DNA from: Gammaproteobacteria bacterium
GTDB lineage: Bacteria > Pseudomonadota > Gammaproteobacteria > Steroidobacterales > Steroidobacteraceae
DNA length: 64,000 nucleotides
Direction: 5' to 3'
Assembly: GCA_947452065.1 (NCBI GenBank)
Contig: CANGBB010000002.1
Location: forward strand, 124,001-188,000
In this document: piece after piece, positions 35,219 to 44,019 of the stretch
Layout: each line of letters begins with the position of its first letter
Position numbering within the stretch: the first letter of the stretch is position 1
The notes under the pieces: generated by a model
The model's database searches: none
What the model was told of the DNA's origin: nothing
Seen by the model: the letters and a program-made list of their open reading frames with translations, nothing else
Made by a program: the position numbers and the translations under genes

Positions 35219-37383
35219 GCTTTGTTGCCACGGTGCCGCGCGGGCTTGCCGACCTCACCGCTGGGGAGCTGCGCGCTTTGGGCGCCCTCGAAGTCCGTGA
35301 GCGCGGCGCCAGCGTGGGGTTCCGCGGTTCACTGGAGACGGGCTATCGCGCCTGTCTGGAATCCCGCACCGCGAGTCGCATTCTTCTGCAGATAGCGGCG
35401 TTTGAAGCGCGTGACGCGGATGGGCTGCTGGCCGCTGTGCGCGCACTCGACTGGCGGTTGCACCTGGCACCTGGCGCCACCCTGTCCTGTGAGTTCACGG
35501 GCCAGCATCCCGCTATCGACAACACGCATTTTGGCGCGTTGAAACTGAAAGATGGCATCTGTGATCAACTGCGGGCCGCTCGCAGCATGCGTCCCGACGT
35601 CGCTTTGCAGCGACCGGATGTGCCAGTGGTCGCCCATGCTCAGGGTACGCATGTCACGCTGTATCTGGACATGGCGGGTGAGGGGCTGCACCGGCGCGGG
35701 TATCGTTTACAGGCCGGTGAGGCGCCCTTGCGGGAAAACGTCGCTGCCGGAATGCTGCTGCGTGCCCGCTGGCCGCAGCTGGCCGTTGAGGGCGGATATT
35801 TTCTCGATCCGATGTGTGGGTCGGGCACCTTGGTCATCGAAGCGGCGTTGATCGCCAGCGACTCTGCACCCGGGCTGCTGCGTGACTACTGGGGCTTTGC
35901 CGGTTGGGCGGGGCATGATGCAGAACTGTGGCAGTCACTCCGGACGGCCGCGCATGCGCGTGTGCAGCCGGTCGCTGAACAGCCGCGGATCTTTGGCAGT
36001 GATGCCGATGCTCGTGTGCTGCGTGCCGCTGAAGCCAATGCGCAGCGGGCTGGCGTCAGTGAACGGATTCATTTTGGGCAATCCGAGGTGGTCGATGTAC
36101 GACCGCCTGCGGGGGCGTCGCGCGGTCTGGTGGCTACCAATCCACCCTACGGTGAGCGGTTGGGAGACGAGGCTGTGGCGCGCGCCGCACACGAACAGCT
36201 GGGAACCACGCTGCGTGAACATTTCAGCGGCTGGGAGGCGGCTGTTCTGACTGGGGCTGCCGATGGCGCGCGCGCGATCGGACTGCGGACCTACAGGACG
36301 CATGAGCTCTGGAACGGTGCGCTGGCGTGTCGATTGCTGCGAGTGGATCTGGCAAATGCCGGGCGCCGCGCACCGCCTGGCGAGGGTTTGCGACCCTCGG
36401 ATCCTGCGCTGGCGCAGACCCCTGGCGCGCAGATGTTCGCGAACCGGCTGCGCAAGAACGATCGCCTGCTGCGCAAGCAGGCGCAGCGCGAAGACGTCAG
36501 TTGCTATCGGCTGTACGACGCCGATATGCCGGAGTATTCGTTCGCCATCGACCGCTACCAGTTGGCGGATGGCGATGAGCAGCACCTGTATGTGCAGGAG
36601 TATGCGGCACCGGCAAGCATTGAGGCGGCAGCGGCCTCGCGGCGCCGTGCGGAGGCATTGGCTGCGTTGCCTGAAGCCAGCGGTGTCCCCGTCGAGCGCG
36701 TCCACTTACGCACCCGTCAGCGCCAGAGTGGCACCAATCAGTATGAGCGTGTCGGCGAACACGCGCGCTTTCACACGGTGATGGAATCCGGACTGCGCTT
36801 CCGCGTGAACTTCACGGATTATCTGGACACAGGGCTGTTTCTGGATCATCGCGTGACGCGACAGCGATTGCGTTTGGCTGCGCGCGACGCACGATTCCTC
36901 AACCTGTTCTGCTACACGGCCAGCGCCACCGTCTATGCGGGTGCCGGCGGTGCGGCGCGCACCACCAGCGTCGATCTGTCGAACACTTATCTGGACTGGG
37001 CGGCGCAGAATCTGCAATTGAACGGGCTTGATCCGGATCGTCATCAGCTCGTGCGGGCTGACTGTCGTGAATGGCTCCGTGAGGCGGCCGGGCGTCGTGA
37101 TCGCTACGAGCTAATATTCCTCGATCCTCCGACCTTCTCCAATTCCAAGCGCATGGCGGGCGTGCTGGACGTACAGCGCGACCATGCTGCGCTGATCGAT
37201 GACTCCCTCCGGCTGCTCGCGCCCGGTGGCTTGCTGGTATTTTCCACCAATGCGCAGCAGTTCCGGATTGATCCGGCGCTGGCTCAGCGCTGCGTCGTGC
37301 AGGACATCAGCGCCGCGACTATTCCCTTTGATTTCAAGCGTAACGCGCGCATTCATCGCTGCTTCGAGATTCGCGCGGGCTAA
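35200..37383 (+). CDS. rlmL: Bifunctional 23S rRNA methyltransferase RlmKL
   Basis: This fused enzyme makes m2G2445 (RlmL part) and m7G2069 (RlmK part) in 23S rRNA. The 727-residue protein has a THUMP domain (about residues 45-160) and a first methyltransferase domain with DPMCGSGTLVIEAALIA and TNPPYGERLG (near 312). A second methyltransferase domain carries FLDPPTFSNSKRM (near 641). The fused form is characteristic of gammaproteobacteria. The GTG start lies inside the end of the aldehyde dehydrogenase gene (19-bp overlap). Confidence 0.95.
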   Translation: MDRPELSFVATVPRGLADLTAGELRALGALEVRERGASVGFRGSLETGYRACLESRTASRILLQIAAFEARDADGLLAAVRALDWRLHLAPGATLSCEFTGQHPAIDNTHFGALKLKDGICDQLRAARSMRPDVALQRPDVPVVAHAQGTHVTLYLDMAGEGLHRRGYRLQAGEAPLRENVAAGMLLRARWPQLAVEGGYFLDPMCGSGTLVIEAALIASDSAPGLLRDYWGFAGWAGHDAELWQSLRTAAHARVQPVAEQPRIFGSDADARVLRAAEANAQRAGVSERIHFGQSEVVDVRPPAGASRGLVATNPPYGERLGDEAVARAAHEQLGTTLREHFSGWEAAVLTGAADGARAIGLRTYRTHELWNGALACRLLRVDLANAGRRAPPGEGLRPSDPALAQTPGAQMFANRLRKNDRLLRKQAQREDVSCYRLYDADMPEYSFAIDRYQLADGDEQHLYVQEYAAPASIEAAAASRRRAEALAALPEASGVPVERVHLRTRQRQSGTNQYERVGEHARFHTVMESGLRFRVNFTDYLDTGLFLDHRVTRQRLRLAARDARFLNLFCYTASATVYAGAGGAARTTSVDLSNTYLDWAAQNLQLNGLDPDRHQLVRADCREWLREAAGRRDRYELIFLDPPTFSNSKRMAGVLDVQRDHAALIDDSLRLLAPGGLLVFSTNAQQFRIDPALAQRCVVQDISAATIPFDFKRNARIHRCFEIRAG

Positions 37384-37453
37384 TCCTGCGACCGGTCGCT
37401 GCAACTTCCTGGGTGTCTGCGGTGTAGGAACAGGAACAGCGAGGCAAAACCAG

Positions 37454-38020
37454 ATGTCAGCGTCCAGTCCTGATCCTGCGGCGGATTTCGTGGCCTTCAT
37501 GCGCGCGCATCAGGATCGGGTGTACTCGACGGCCGTTCGCATCCTGGCCGATAGCGTCCAGGCGGAGGATGTTGCGCAGTCCGTCTTTCTCAAGGCTTAC
37601 GAACGCTTTGCTGAATTGCGCGATAGTCCGACCGCCATTGGGTGGCTGCGAGCCGTTGCCACGAACCTAGCCATCAACCACCTGAAGCGCTACCGCCGAC
37701 GTTTCGTCTTCTTAGGCGAAGGTCAGCGTGATGATGAGGAGCCGGAAGATTTGCCGGAATTGGTGATGCCGGATCCCGTGCCGACTGCGGTTGCCGGAAC
37801 CCAACGCCATGCACTGGTGGAGGCAGCCCTGCGTGGACTCCCCGAGCATCAGCGGGTACCGCTTGTGCTCTACCATTTTGAGGAGTTGTCATACCTGCAG
37901 ATTGCGGAGCGACTGCAGATCTCGGTGGCGAAGGTCAAAACCGACCTGTTTCGGGGCCGCGCCGCACTGCTACGCACGATCGCCGAGCAGTCTGCAACTT
38001 CCGATCTGCTTGCGGGGTAA
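37454..38020 (+). CDS. ECF-family RNA polymerase sigma factor
   Basis: The 188-residue protein has sigma region 2 (VYSTAVRILADSVQAEDVAQSVFLKAYERF) and region 4 (LPEHQRVPLVLYHFEELSYLQIAERL plus the recognition helix), with the acidic linker of ECF sigma factors between. I chose the ATG at 37454; a longer in-frame start would sit inside rlmL. The next two genes, a small membrane protein and a large membrane protein, follow at 7 bp and by a 4-bp overlap. They are likely its anti-sigma partner and an effector. Confidence 0.9.
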   Translation: MSASSPDPAADFVAFMRAHQDRVYSTAVRILADSVQAEDVAQSVFLKAYERFAELRDSPTAIGWLRAVATNLAINHLKRYRRRFVFLGEGQRDDEEPEDLPELVMPDPVPTAVAGTQRHALVEAALRGLPEHQRVPLVLYHFEELSYLQIAERLQISVAKVKTDLFRGRAALLRTIAEQSATSDLLAG

Positions 38021-38027
38021 TAGGAAC

Positions 38028-38501
38028 ATGGACCAGACACCGATGCAGGATCAGTCTTCCATACAGTGGCTCCACGCCGAGCTCAGCGCGCTGCCGTTGG
38101 CACCGGCGCCGGAATCGCTGCAGAGGCGCGTGCTGGCGGAGCTCGCACTGCGTCAGGCGCAGCCGTGGTGGCGACAGAGCTTTCACGGCTGGCCGTTCGC
38201 TGCCCAGTGGGGGTTTGTAGTGCTCGCGCTGGGGCTGCTGCACCTGATGCTTGGGTGGCTGTTTGCTCCGGTGTCGGAGGCGCTTGCTGCAGCCCTACGG
38301 CCCGGCGGATTGGCCGCGCTGCATGGCATGCAGGCGATTGCCGCTGGTGCGGCGATTGCCGGCAGGGTGGGCCGCGTGCTGTTGGCAGCGCTTCCGACCA
38401 TCTGGTCAATGGTCCTGATGATGACGTTCTTCAGCAGTGTTGTATTGCTGTTCACCAGCGGCACGCTGGTCCATCGCACCCTTACGAGGAATCCCGAATG
38501 A
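38028..38501 (+). CDS. Membrane protein, probable anti-sigma factor
   Basis: The 157-residue product has a soluble N-terminus of about 55 residues and then two or three hydrophobic segments. Its position 7 bp after an ECF sigma gene and its layout fit a membrane anti-sigma factor. The zinc motif HxxxCxxC found in many anti-sigma proteins is absent, so the call rests on context. Its stop overlaps the next start (ATGA). Confidence 0.65.
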   Translation: MDQTPMQDQSSIQWLHAELSALPLAPAPESLQRRVLAELALRQAQPWWRQSFHGWPFAAQWGFVVLALGLLHLMLGWLFAPVSEALAAALRPGGLAALHGMQAIAAGAAIAGRVGRVLLAALPTIWSMVLMMTFFSSVVLLFTSGTLVHRTLTRNPE

Positions 38502-39931
38502 AGCCATCACGCCTGTGGTCCTCTCTGCTGTCCTTCGCTGCCCTCATGGCAATCATTCCAATGGCGGCGATCGCTGCGCCTGATGCGCTCGGTGATCATT
38601 CAGCCAGACCTCGGGGCAATACGGTGGTCACTCTGGGAAGTAACGCTGAGCTGCCCGTCGATGGTCGTGCCGATGCTGTGATTGCTCTTGGCGGCGACGT
38701 CAATACGGCCGGCGATGTCAGGGATGCGGCGGTCGCACTGGCAGGTAACGTGCGCGCCACCGGTCTGGTCGGTGATGCCGTAGTAGCGATCGTGGGCGAT
38801 GTGTACCTGAACAGTACAGCCAAGACCGTGGTCGCAGTGCTTGGTGATGTAGAGCTCGGACCGGACGCGCGCGTCTCGAGCGAGGTCGTCACCATTGGCG
38901 GCACGATTAAGCGCGATCCTGCTGCGGTGATCTCCGGCACGACCCAATCAGTGCTATTGGGAGGGTTTGCTCATCCTGATGGTCTACGCAGCTGGATCCG
39001 GCACTGCGGGCTGCTGGCGCGGCCGCTGGCGCTCGACCTTGACCTGTACTGGGCTTGGGGTCTGGCCCTTGGTTTTCTGGCGCTTTACGCACTCCTGACA
39101 CTCTCGTTTCGCGAGCCGCTGCAGCGCTGCGTCGAAACGTTTGAGCGGCACCCCGGTCGCGCGGTTCTGACGGGACTGCTATCGCTGGTGCTGGTGCCGG
39201 TGCTGGTTCTCTTTTTGGTGGTTACGGTGGTCGGCATTTTGGTTGTGCCGTTTCTGGGCATCGCTGTGATGGGCGCAATGTTGTTCGGCAAGGCCGTAAT
39301 GCTTGTCTGGATCGGTCGCCGTGTGCATCGTAGTGCACCGCCGCTGGTGGCTTTGCTGATCGGTGGCTTGATCGTACTCGCCCTGTACCTGATCCCGGTG
39401 GTCGGACTCGTCGTCTACAAGCTGCTTGGAGGCATCGGTCTGGGTGTCGTGGCCTATACGTTTCTGCTGGCACTGCGGGTTGAGAAGCCGGTTCGACCGG
39501 CAGTCATGACCGAGGCTGCTGCACCGGCGGCGATACCGGCGGATGACACACTACTACCGCGTGCGGGTTTCTGGTCGCGTATGGCTGCTTTGTTCATCGA
39601 TATGGTGCTGATATCGATGGTCGTTCATCTGGTGGCTGATCCCGGCGCGGGTGTCTTCTTCGGCGTGCTGGTCATATACGCCGCCGTGATGTGGAAGCTT
39701 CGGGGTGTCACCATCGGCGGCAGCATCGTCGGCCTGAAGCTGGTACGGACGGATGGCAAGCCCATCGACTGGGCGACAGCCATCGTCCGCGCGTTGGGCT
39801 GTCTGCTGTCTATGGCCATCGGTGGTCTGGGCTTCCTGTGGATCGCGTTCGACAAGGAGCGCCAGGCTTGGCATGACCGGATAGCGGGTACAGCCGTGGT
39901 GAAGGTGTCGCGAGGCATCCCTTTAATCTGA
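38498..39931 (+). CDS. Exported beta-repeat domain fused to membrane domain and RDD domain
   Basis: The 477-residue product has an unusual order. A signal peptide is followed by residues 35-150 with short repeated strands (VVTLGSNAELPVDG, VIALGGDVNTAGD, VVAIVGDVYLN, VVAVLGDVELG), like a beta-helix of the bactofilin type. About four hydrophobic segments follow (about 175-330). A C-terminal RDD domain (about 345-470) carries GFWSRMAALFIDMVLI, VGLKLVRTDG and the terminal DRIAGTAVVK. I do not know a function. Coupling to the ECF/anti-sigma pair suggests an envelope stress or transport role. Confidence 0.8.
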   Translation: MKPSRLWSSLLSFAALMAIIPMAAIAAPDALGDHSARPRGNTVVTLGSNAELPVDGRADAVIALGGDVNTAGDVRDAAVALAGNVRATGLVGDAVVAIVGDVYLNSTAKTVVAVLGDVELGPDARVSSEVVTIGGTIKRDPAAVISGTTQSVLLGGFAHPDGLRSWIRHCGLLARPLALDLDLYWAWGLALGFLALYALLTLSFREPLQRCVETFERHPGRAVLTGLLSLVLVPVLVLFLVVTVVGILVVPFLGIAVMGAMLFGKAVMLVWIGRRVHRSAPPLVALLIGGLIVLALYLIPVVGLVVYKLLGGIGLGVVAYTFLLALRVEKPVRPAVMTEAAAPAAIPADDTLLPRAGFWSRMAALFIDMVLISMVVHLVADPGAGVFFGVLVIYAAVMWKLRGVTIGGSIVGLKLVRTDGKPIDWATAIVRALGCLLSMAIGGLGFLWIAFDKERQAWHDRIAGTAVVKVSRGIPLI

Positions 39932-40039
39932 ACCCCAAGCGGGAGCGTGGCTCGCAAAACCATTTGAGTCTGCAGGGTGTTTTCGGTACTTTCCGTTCCT
40001 TAACATTCCACGGTTCAACAACAGCGGGAGTCAGCGCAG

Positions 40040-41167
40040 ATGAACAGCAGAGCCAGTCGCCTCGGTTTCGGTCTTTCCCTGCTCCTGCTGCTGTCAGCCT
40101 GCGGCAGTAAGGAAGCCGCTGCGCCTGCTGTTGCAGCAGCGGAAGAAAAGGTGCTGAACCTCTACATCTGGAATGACTACCTGGCCGACGACACCATCGC
40201 CAACTTCGAGAAGGCGACCGGCATCAAGGTGACGGTCAGCAATTACGGCAGCAATGAGGAACTGGACGGCAAGCTGGCGCCGGGCCATTCCGGTTACGAC
40301 GTGGTGGTGCCCTCGGCGTCGTTCTACGGTCGCCAGATCAAGGCCGGTTATTACCAGAAGCTGGACAGGGCGTTACTGCCTAACTTCGGCAACCTGGATC
40401 CAGAGATCCTTGGCAAGTTGGCGGAGAACGATCCGGGCAACGAGCACGCGGTTCTGCACATGTGGGGTGTCACCGGCATCGGCTACAACGTCGCCAAGGT
40501 CAAGGCTGTGATGAAGGATGCGCCCATCGACAGCTGGCGGTTGGTGATGGATCCGGCGGTGGCGAAGAACCTTAAGAAGTGCGGTATCGCCATCCTCGAC
40601 TCCGCCTCCGAGATGTTCAAGATGACGCTGGCTTACATGGGCAAGAGCCCGGGCTCCCAGGATCCGGCTGATCTTGCCGCCGCGGGCGAGACCATGAACA
40701 AGTTCCGGCCGTTCATCCGCTACATCGATACTCAGCGCATGATTGGCGATCTGGCCAATGGTGAGATCTGTGTGGCAGTCGGCTACAGCGGTGACATGCT
40801 GCAGGCGCGTGATCGGGCTGTTGAGAACAAGACTGGCGCACAGATTGCGTTCGTGGTTCCGAAGGAAGGCACCATCCAGTGGTTCGACAGTTACCTGATC
40901 CCGACCGATGCGCCGCATCCGAAGAACGCACATGCATTCATCAACTACATGTTGCAGCCGGAAGTCATCGCAGCCGTGACCAACAAGGTCAAGTATGCCA
41001 ATGGCGTCACCCAGGCGGCGCAGTTCGTCGACAAGGCTGTGCTTGAGAACCCGGGCATCTATCCGCCTGCTGATGTGCGCCAGCGGCTGACGGCCGATCA
41101 GTCCAGTACCGACGAAACGACGCACACCATGACGCGTCTTTGGACCAAGTTTAATACCGGTCGCTGA
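40040..41167 (+). CDS. potF: Polyamine (putrescine) binding lipoprotein of ABC transporter
   Basis: The 375-residue binding protein resembles PotF/PotD: NLYIWNDYLADDTIANFEKATGIKV, the mid segment AVLHMWGVTGIGYN, and SAHAFINYMLQP-like late residues. Unlike soluble E. coli PotF, it carries a lipobox (LLLLLSACGSK), so it is likely a membrane-tethered lipoprotein. It starts the potFGHI operon. The gap of 108 bp before it holds no promoter that I would insist on. Whether putrescine or spermidine is bound cannot be decided here. Confidence 0.9.
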   Translation: MNSRASRLGFGLSLLLLLSACGSKEAAAPAVAAAEEKVLNLYIWNDYLADDTIANFEKATGIKVTVSNYGSNEELDGKLAPGHSGYDVVVPSASFYGRQIKAGYYQKLDRALLPNFGNLDPEILGKLAENDPGNEHAVLHMWGVTGIGYNVAKVKAVMKDAPIDSWRLVMDPAVAKNLKKCGIAILDSASEMFKMTLAYMGKSPGSQDPADLAAAGETMNKFRPFIRYIDTQRMIGDLANGEICVAVGYSGDMLQARDRAVENKTGAQIAFVVPKEGTIQWFDSYLIPTDAPHPKNAHAFINYMLQPEVIAAVTNKVKYANGVTQAAQFVDKAVLENPGIYPPADVRQRLTADQSSTDETTHTMTRLWTKFNTGR

Positions 41168-41192
41168 GGCGTTCGGTCGGCGAAGCGGCGAG

Positions 41193-42281
41193 GTGGCTCC
41201 CTACATCCGCATCGCTGGGGTCACCAAGAAATTTGGTGACTTCGTCGCGGTCAATGACGTCACGCTGGATATCCAGCGTGGCGAAATTTTCTGCCTGCTG
41301 GGCGGGTCCGGCTGCGGCAAAACAACGCTGCTGCGCATGCTGGCCGGTTTTGAGATGCCCACCGCTGGGCGTATCGAGATTGATGGAGCCGACATGGCTG
41401 GGGTGCCGCCCTACGAGCGGCCCGTCAACATGATGTTCCAGTCTTACGCGCTGTTCCCGCACATGACGGTAGAACAGAATGTCGCCTTCGGCCTCCGGCA
41501 GGAGGGGCTGGCCAGACCGGAGATCGCCCAACGCGTCAAGGCGATGCTGGATATCGTCAAGCTCGGCGATTACGCGCGCCGCAAACCACATCAGCTGTCA
41601 GGCGGGCAGCGTCAGCGCGTGGCGCTGGCGCGCGCACTCGTCAAGAAGCCCAAGCTGCTGCTTCTGGATGAGCCGCTCGGTGCGCTGGACAAGAAGCTGC
41701 GTGAGCAAACTCAGTTCGAGCTGGTCAACATCCAGGAGCAACTGGGCGTGACCTTTGTCATCGTCACCCATGATCAGGAAGAGGCGATGACGCTGGCGAC
41801 GCGCATTGGAGTGATGAATCAGGGGCGTATCGTGCAGGTCGGTACGCCGCGCGAGATCTACGAATATCCCGGCACCCGTTTCGTCGCGGACTTCATCGGC
41901 AACGTCAATCTCTTCGAGGGTCGCCTGCTGCAGGATGAGCCAGGTCATGTGTTGATCGAAGCGCCGGAGCTGGAGGCGCCGATCTTTGTGGGTCACGGCA
42001 TCAGTTCGGCACCCGGCGCGACGGTCTGGGCAGCCATTCGGCCGGAAAAAATCCATCTCACCCGCGAGCCGCCACCTGGTGCCAATAACCGCGCATCCGG
42101 TGTAATCAAGGACATCGCCTACATGGGTGAGGTCTCGATTTATCTTGTACGGCTCGACAGCGGCCGTATCGTGCGCGTCAGTCAGCCCAATAGCTTCCGC
42201 CACGCGGATGACCAGCTGGTGTGGGATCAGCGTGTGTGGATCAGCTGGCACGAATCAAGCGCTGTGGTGCTGACTTCCTGA
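41193..42281 (+). CDS. potG: Polyamine ABC transporter ATPase
   Basis: The 362-residue ATPase powers polyamine uptake. It has Walker A (GGSGCGKTT), the signature LSGGQRQRVALARAL, Walker B (LLLLDEPLGALD) and the H-loop (IVTHDQEEAM), then a C-terminal TOBE domain. The start is GTG at 41193, 25 bp after potF. PotG is the more likely name because the order is that of potFGHI, but PotA is similar. Confidence 0.93.
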   Translation: MAPYIRIAGVTKKFGDFVAVNDVTLDIQRGEIFCLLGGSGCGKTTLLRMLAGFEMPTAGRIEIDGADMAGVPPYERPVNMMFQSYALFPHMTVEQNVAFGLRQEGLARPEIAQRVKAMLDIVKLGDYARRKPHQLSGGQRQRVALARALVKKPKLLLLDEPLGALDKKLREQTQFELVNIQEQLGVTFVIVTHDQEEAMTLATRIGVMNQGRIVQVGTPREIYEYPGTRFVADFIGNVNLFEGRLLQDEPGHVLIEAPELEAPIFVGHGISSAPGATVWAAIRPEKIHLTREPPPGANNRASGVIKDIAYMGEVSIYLVRLDSGRIVRVSQPNSFRHADDQLVWDQRVWISWHESSAVVLTS

Positions 42282-42283
42282 CC

Positions 42284-43186
42284 ATGCGCCGGCTGTTCTC
42301 ACGGCTGCCGCTCGGACGGAACCTGGTACTGGCGGTGCCGTGGCTGTGGCTGATGCTTTTCTTCCTCGTGCCTTTCCTGATCGTCTTAAAGATCAGCTTT
42401 GCCACTACACAGTTGGCGCAGCCGCCTTACACGCCGCTACTCGAATGGACTGAGGGCGTATTCCCGCGGCTGGTGCTCCACACCGCCAATTATCTGGGCC
42501 TGCTGGCCGATTCGCTCTACGCCGCGGCACTATTCAGTTCGCTGAAGGTGGCGGCAGTTTCCACGCTGCTGTGTCTGCTGCTTGGCTATCCGATGGCCTA
42601 TGGTATGGCGCGCATGGACCGTGCGTGGCGAAACGCGCTGTTGCTACTTGTGGTTCTGCCTTTCTGGACATCCTTCCTGCTGCGGGTCTATGCGTGGATG
42701 GGGCTGCTCCGCAATAACGGATTGATCAACAATCTGCTGCAATGGCTGCACCTGATCGACGAGCCGCTGGTTATGCTGCAGACAAACTTTGCTATGTATC
42801 TCGGCATCGTCTATTCCTACCTGCCTTTCATGATCCTGCCGCTGTATGCGAACTTGGAGAAGCACGACGCCACGCTGCTCGAGGCTGCGGCTGATCTCGG
42901 GTGCAGACCCTTCCGCGCTTTTCTGTCGATCACCCTGCCGCTGTCCATGCGTGGCATCGTCGCCGGGTGCATGTTGGTTTTCATTCCGGCGGTGGGTGAG
43001 TTCGTCATACCGCGCCTGCTTGGCGGCACCGACTCGCTGATGATTGGTCGCGTGCTCTGGGACGAGTTCTTCAGCAATCGCAACTGGCCGCTGGCCAGCG
43101 CGGTGGCGGTCTGTCTGCTGCTGATCCTGGTGTTGCCCATCCTATTGTTCCAGCGTCTGCAGGACGACACGGAGAAGCACTCATGA
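42284..43186 (+). CDS. potH: Polyamine ABC transporter permease
   Basis: The 300-residue inner-membrane permease has six hydrophobic segments and the ATPase-docking EAA motif (TLLEAAADLGCRPFRAFLSITLPL). The ATG lies 2 bp after the potG stop. The frame is open further upstream, but only as overlap with potG. It forms the translocation pore with PotI, whose gene overlaps by 4 bp. Confidence 0.93.
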   Translation: MRRLFSRLPLGRNLVLAVPWLWLMLFFLVPFLIVLKISFATTQLAQPPYTPLLEWTEGVFPRLVLHTANYLGLLADSLYAAALFSSLKVAAVSTLLCLLLGYPMAYGMARMDRAWRNALLLLVVLPFWTSFLLRVYAWMGLLRNNGLINNLLQWLHLIDEPLVMLQTNFAMYLGIVYSYLPFMILPLYANLEKHDATLLEAAADLGCRPFRAFLSITLPLSMRGIVAGCMLVFIPAVGEFVIPRLLGGTDSLMIGRVLWDEFFSNRNWPLASAVAVCLLLILVLPILLFQRLQDDTEKHS

Positions 43187-44019
43187 GCCGGCGTGTCTCG
43201 CCTGGCATTCGTTTGGTGATGTGGACCGGATTCCTGTTCCTGTACGTGCCGATCCTGTCGATGATTGTCTTCTCGTTCAACGAATCGAAGCTGGTCACCG
43301 TCTGGGGCGGATTCTCGACCAAGTGGTATGGCGAGCTGCTGCGCGACCGGCAGATGCTCGCTGGCGCATGGCTGAGCCTGCAGATCGCCTTCGTAACCGC
43401 CTGCGGCGCGACGGTGCTCGGTACACTGGCCGCCTTTGCACTGGTGCGCCACGGCCGCTTTCGCGGTCGGACGCTGTTCTCCGGCATGGTCAGCGCGCCG
43501 CTGGTGATGCCTGAGGTCATCACCGGTCTCTCGCTCCTGCTGCTGTTCGTCGCGCTGGCGCCTTTGCCGTTCATGCCGGCCACACGCGGCTTTGCCACCA
43601 TCGTGATTGCGCACATGACGCTCACGCTCGCGTATGTCACGGTCATCGTGCAGTCACGGCTGGCAACCTTCGATATCTCACTGGAGGAAGCGGCGATGGA
43701 TCTGGGCGCAAGGCCGTTGACCGTCTTCCGCACCATCACGCTGCCACTGATTGCGCCTGCACTGGCATCGGGCTGGCTGCTGGCGTTCACGCTGTCGCTG
43801 GACGATTTGGTGATCGCCAGTTTCACCGCCGGTCCCTCTACCAACACATTGCCAATGATGATCTTCTCCAAGGTACGGCTGGGTGTGACACCCGAGATCA
43901 ATGCGCTGGCTACCATCATGGTGAGCGTAGTGGCAGTGTTCGTGGTAGTCGCTGGCGTGCTGCTGGCGCGGCAGGAGCGGATGCGACTACGCGATTCGCA
44001 GGCGGCCGCACGTGGCTGA
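43183..44019 (+). CDS. potI: Polyamine ABC transporter permease
   Basis: This second permease subunit has 278 residues and six hydrophobic segments, with the EAA motif SLEEAAMDLGARPLTVFRTITLPL. The 4-bp overlap with potH and the shared orientation make the four pot genes one operon. Its 3' end overlaps the start of the aminotransferase gene by 8 bp, so that gene is probably in the same transcript. Confidence 0.93.
   Translation: MSRRVSPGIRLVMWTGFLFLYVPILSMIVFSFNESKLVTVWGGFSTKWYGELLRDRQMLAGAWLSLQIAFVTACGATVLGTLAAFALVRHGRFRGRTLFSGMVSAPLVMPEVITGLSLLLLFVALAPLPFMPATRGFATIVIAHMTLTLAYVTVIVQSRLATFDISLEEAAMDLGARPLTVFRTITLPLIAPALASGWLLAFTLSLDDLVIASFTAGPSTNTLPMMIFSKVRLGVTPEINALATIMVSVVAVFVVVAGVLLARQERMRLRDSQAAARG

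Noticed and set aside
38028-38501. Zinc-binding anti-sigma domain
   Set aside because: No HxxxCxxC pattern is present, so the anti-sigma call was left on context only.
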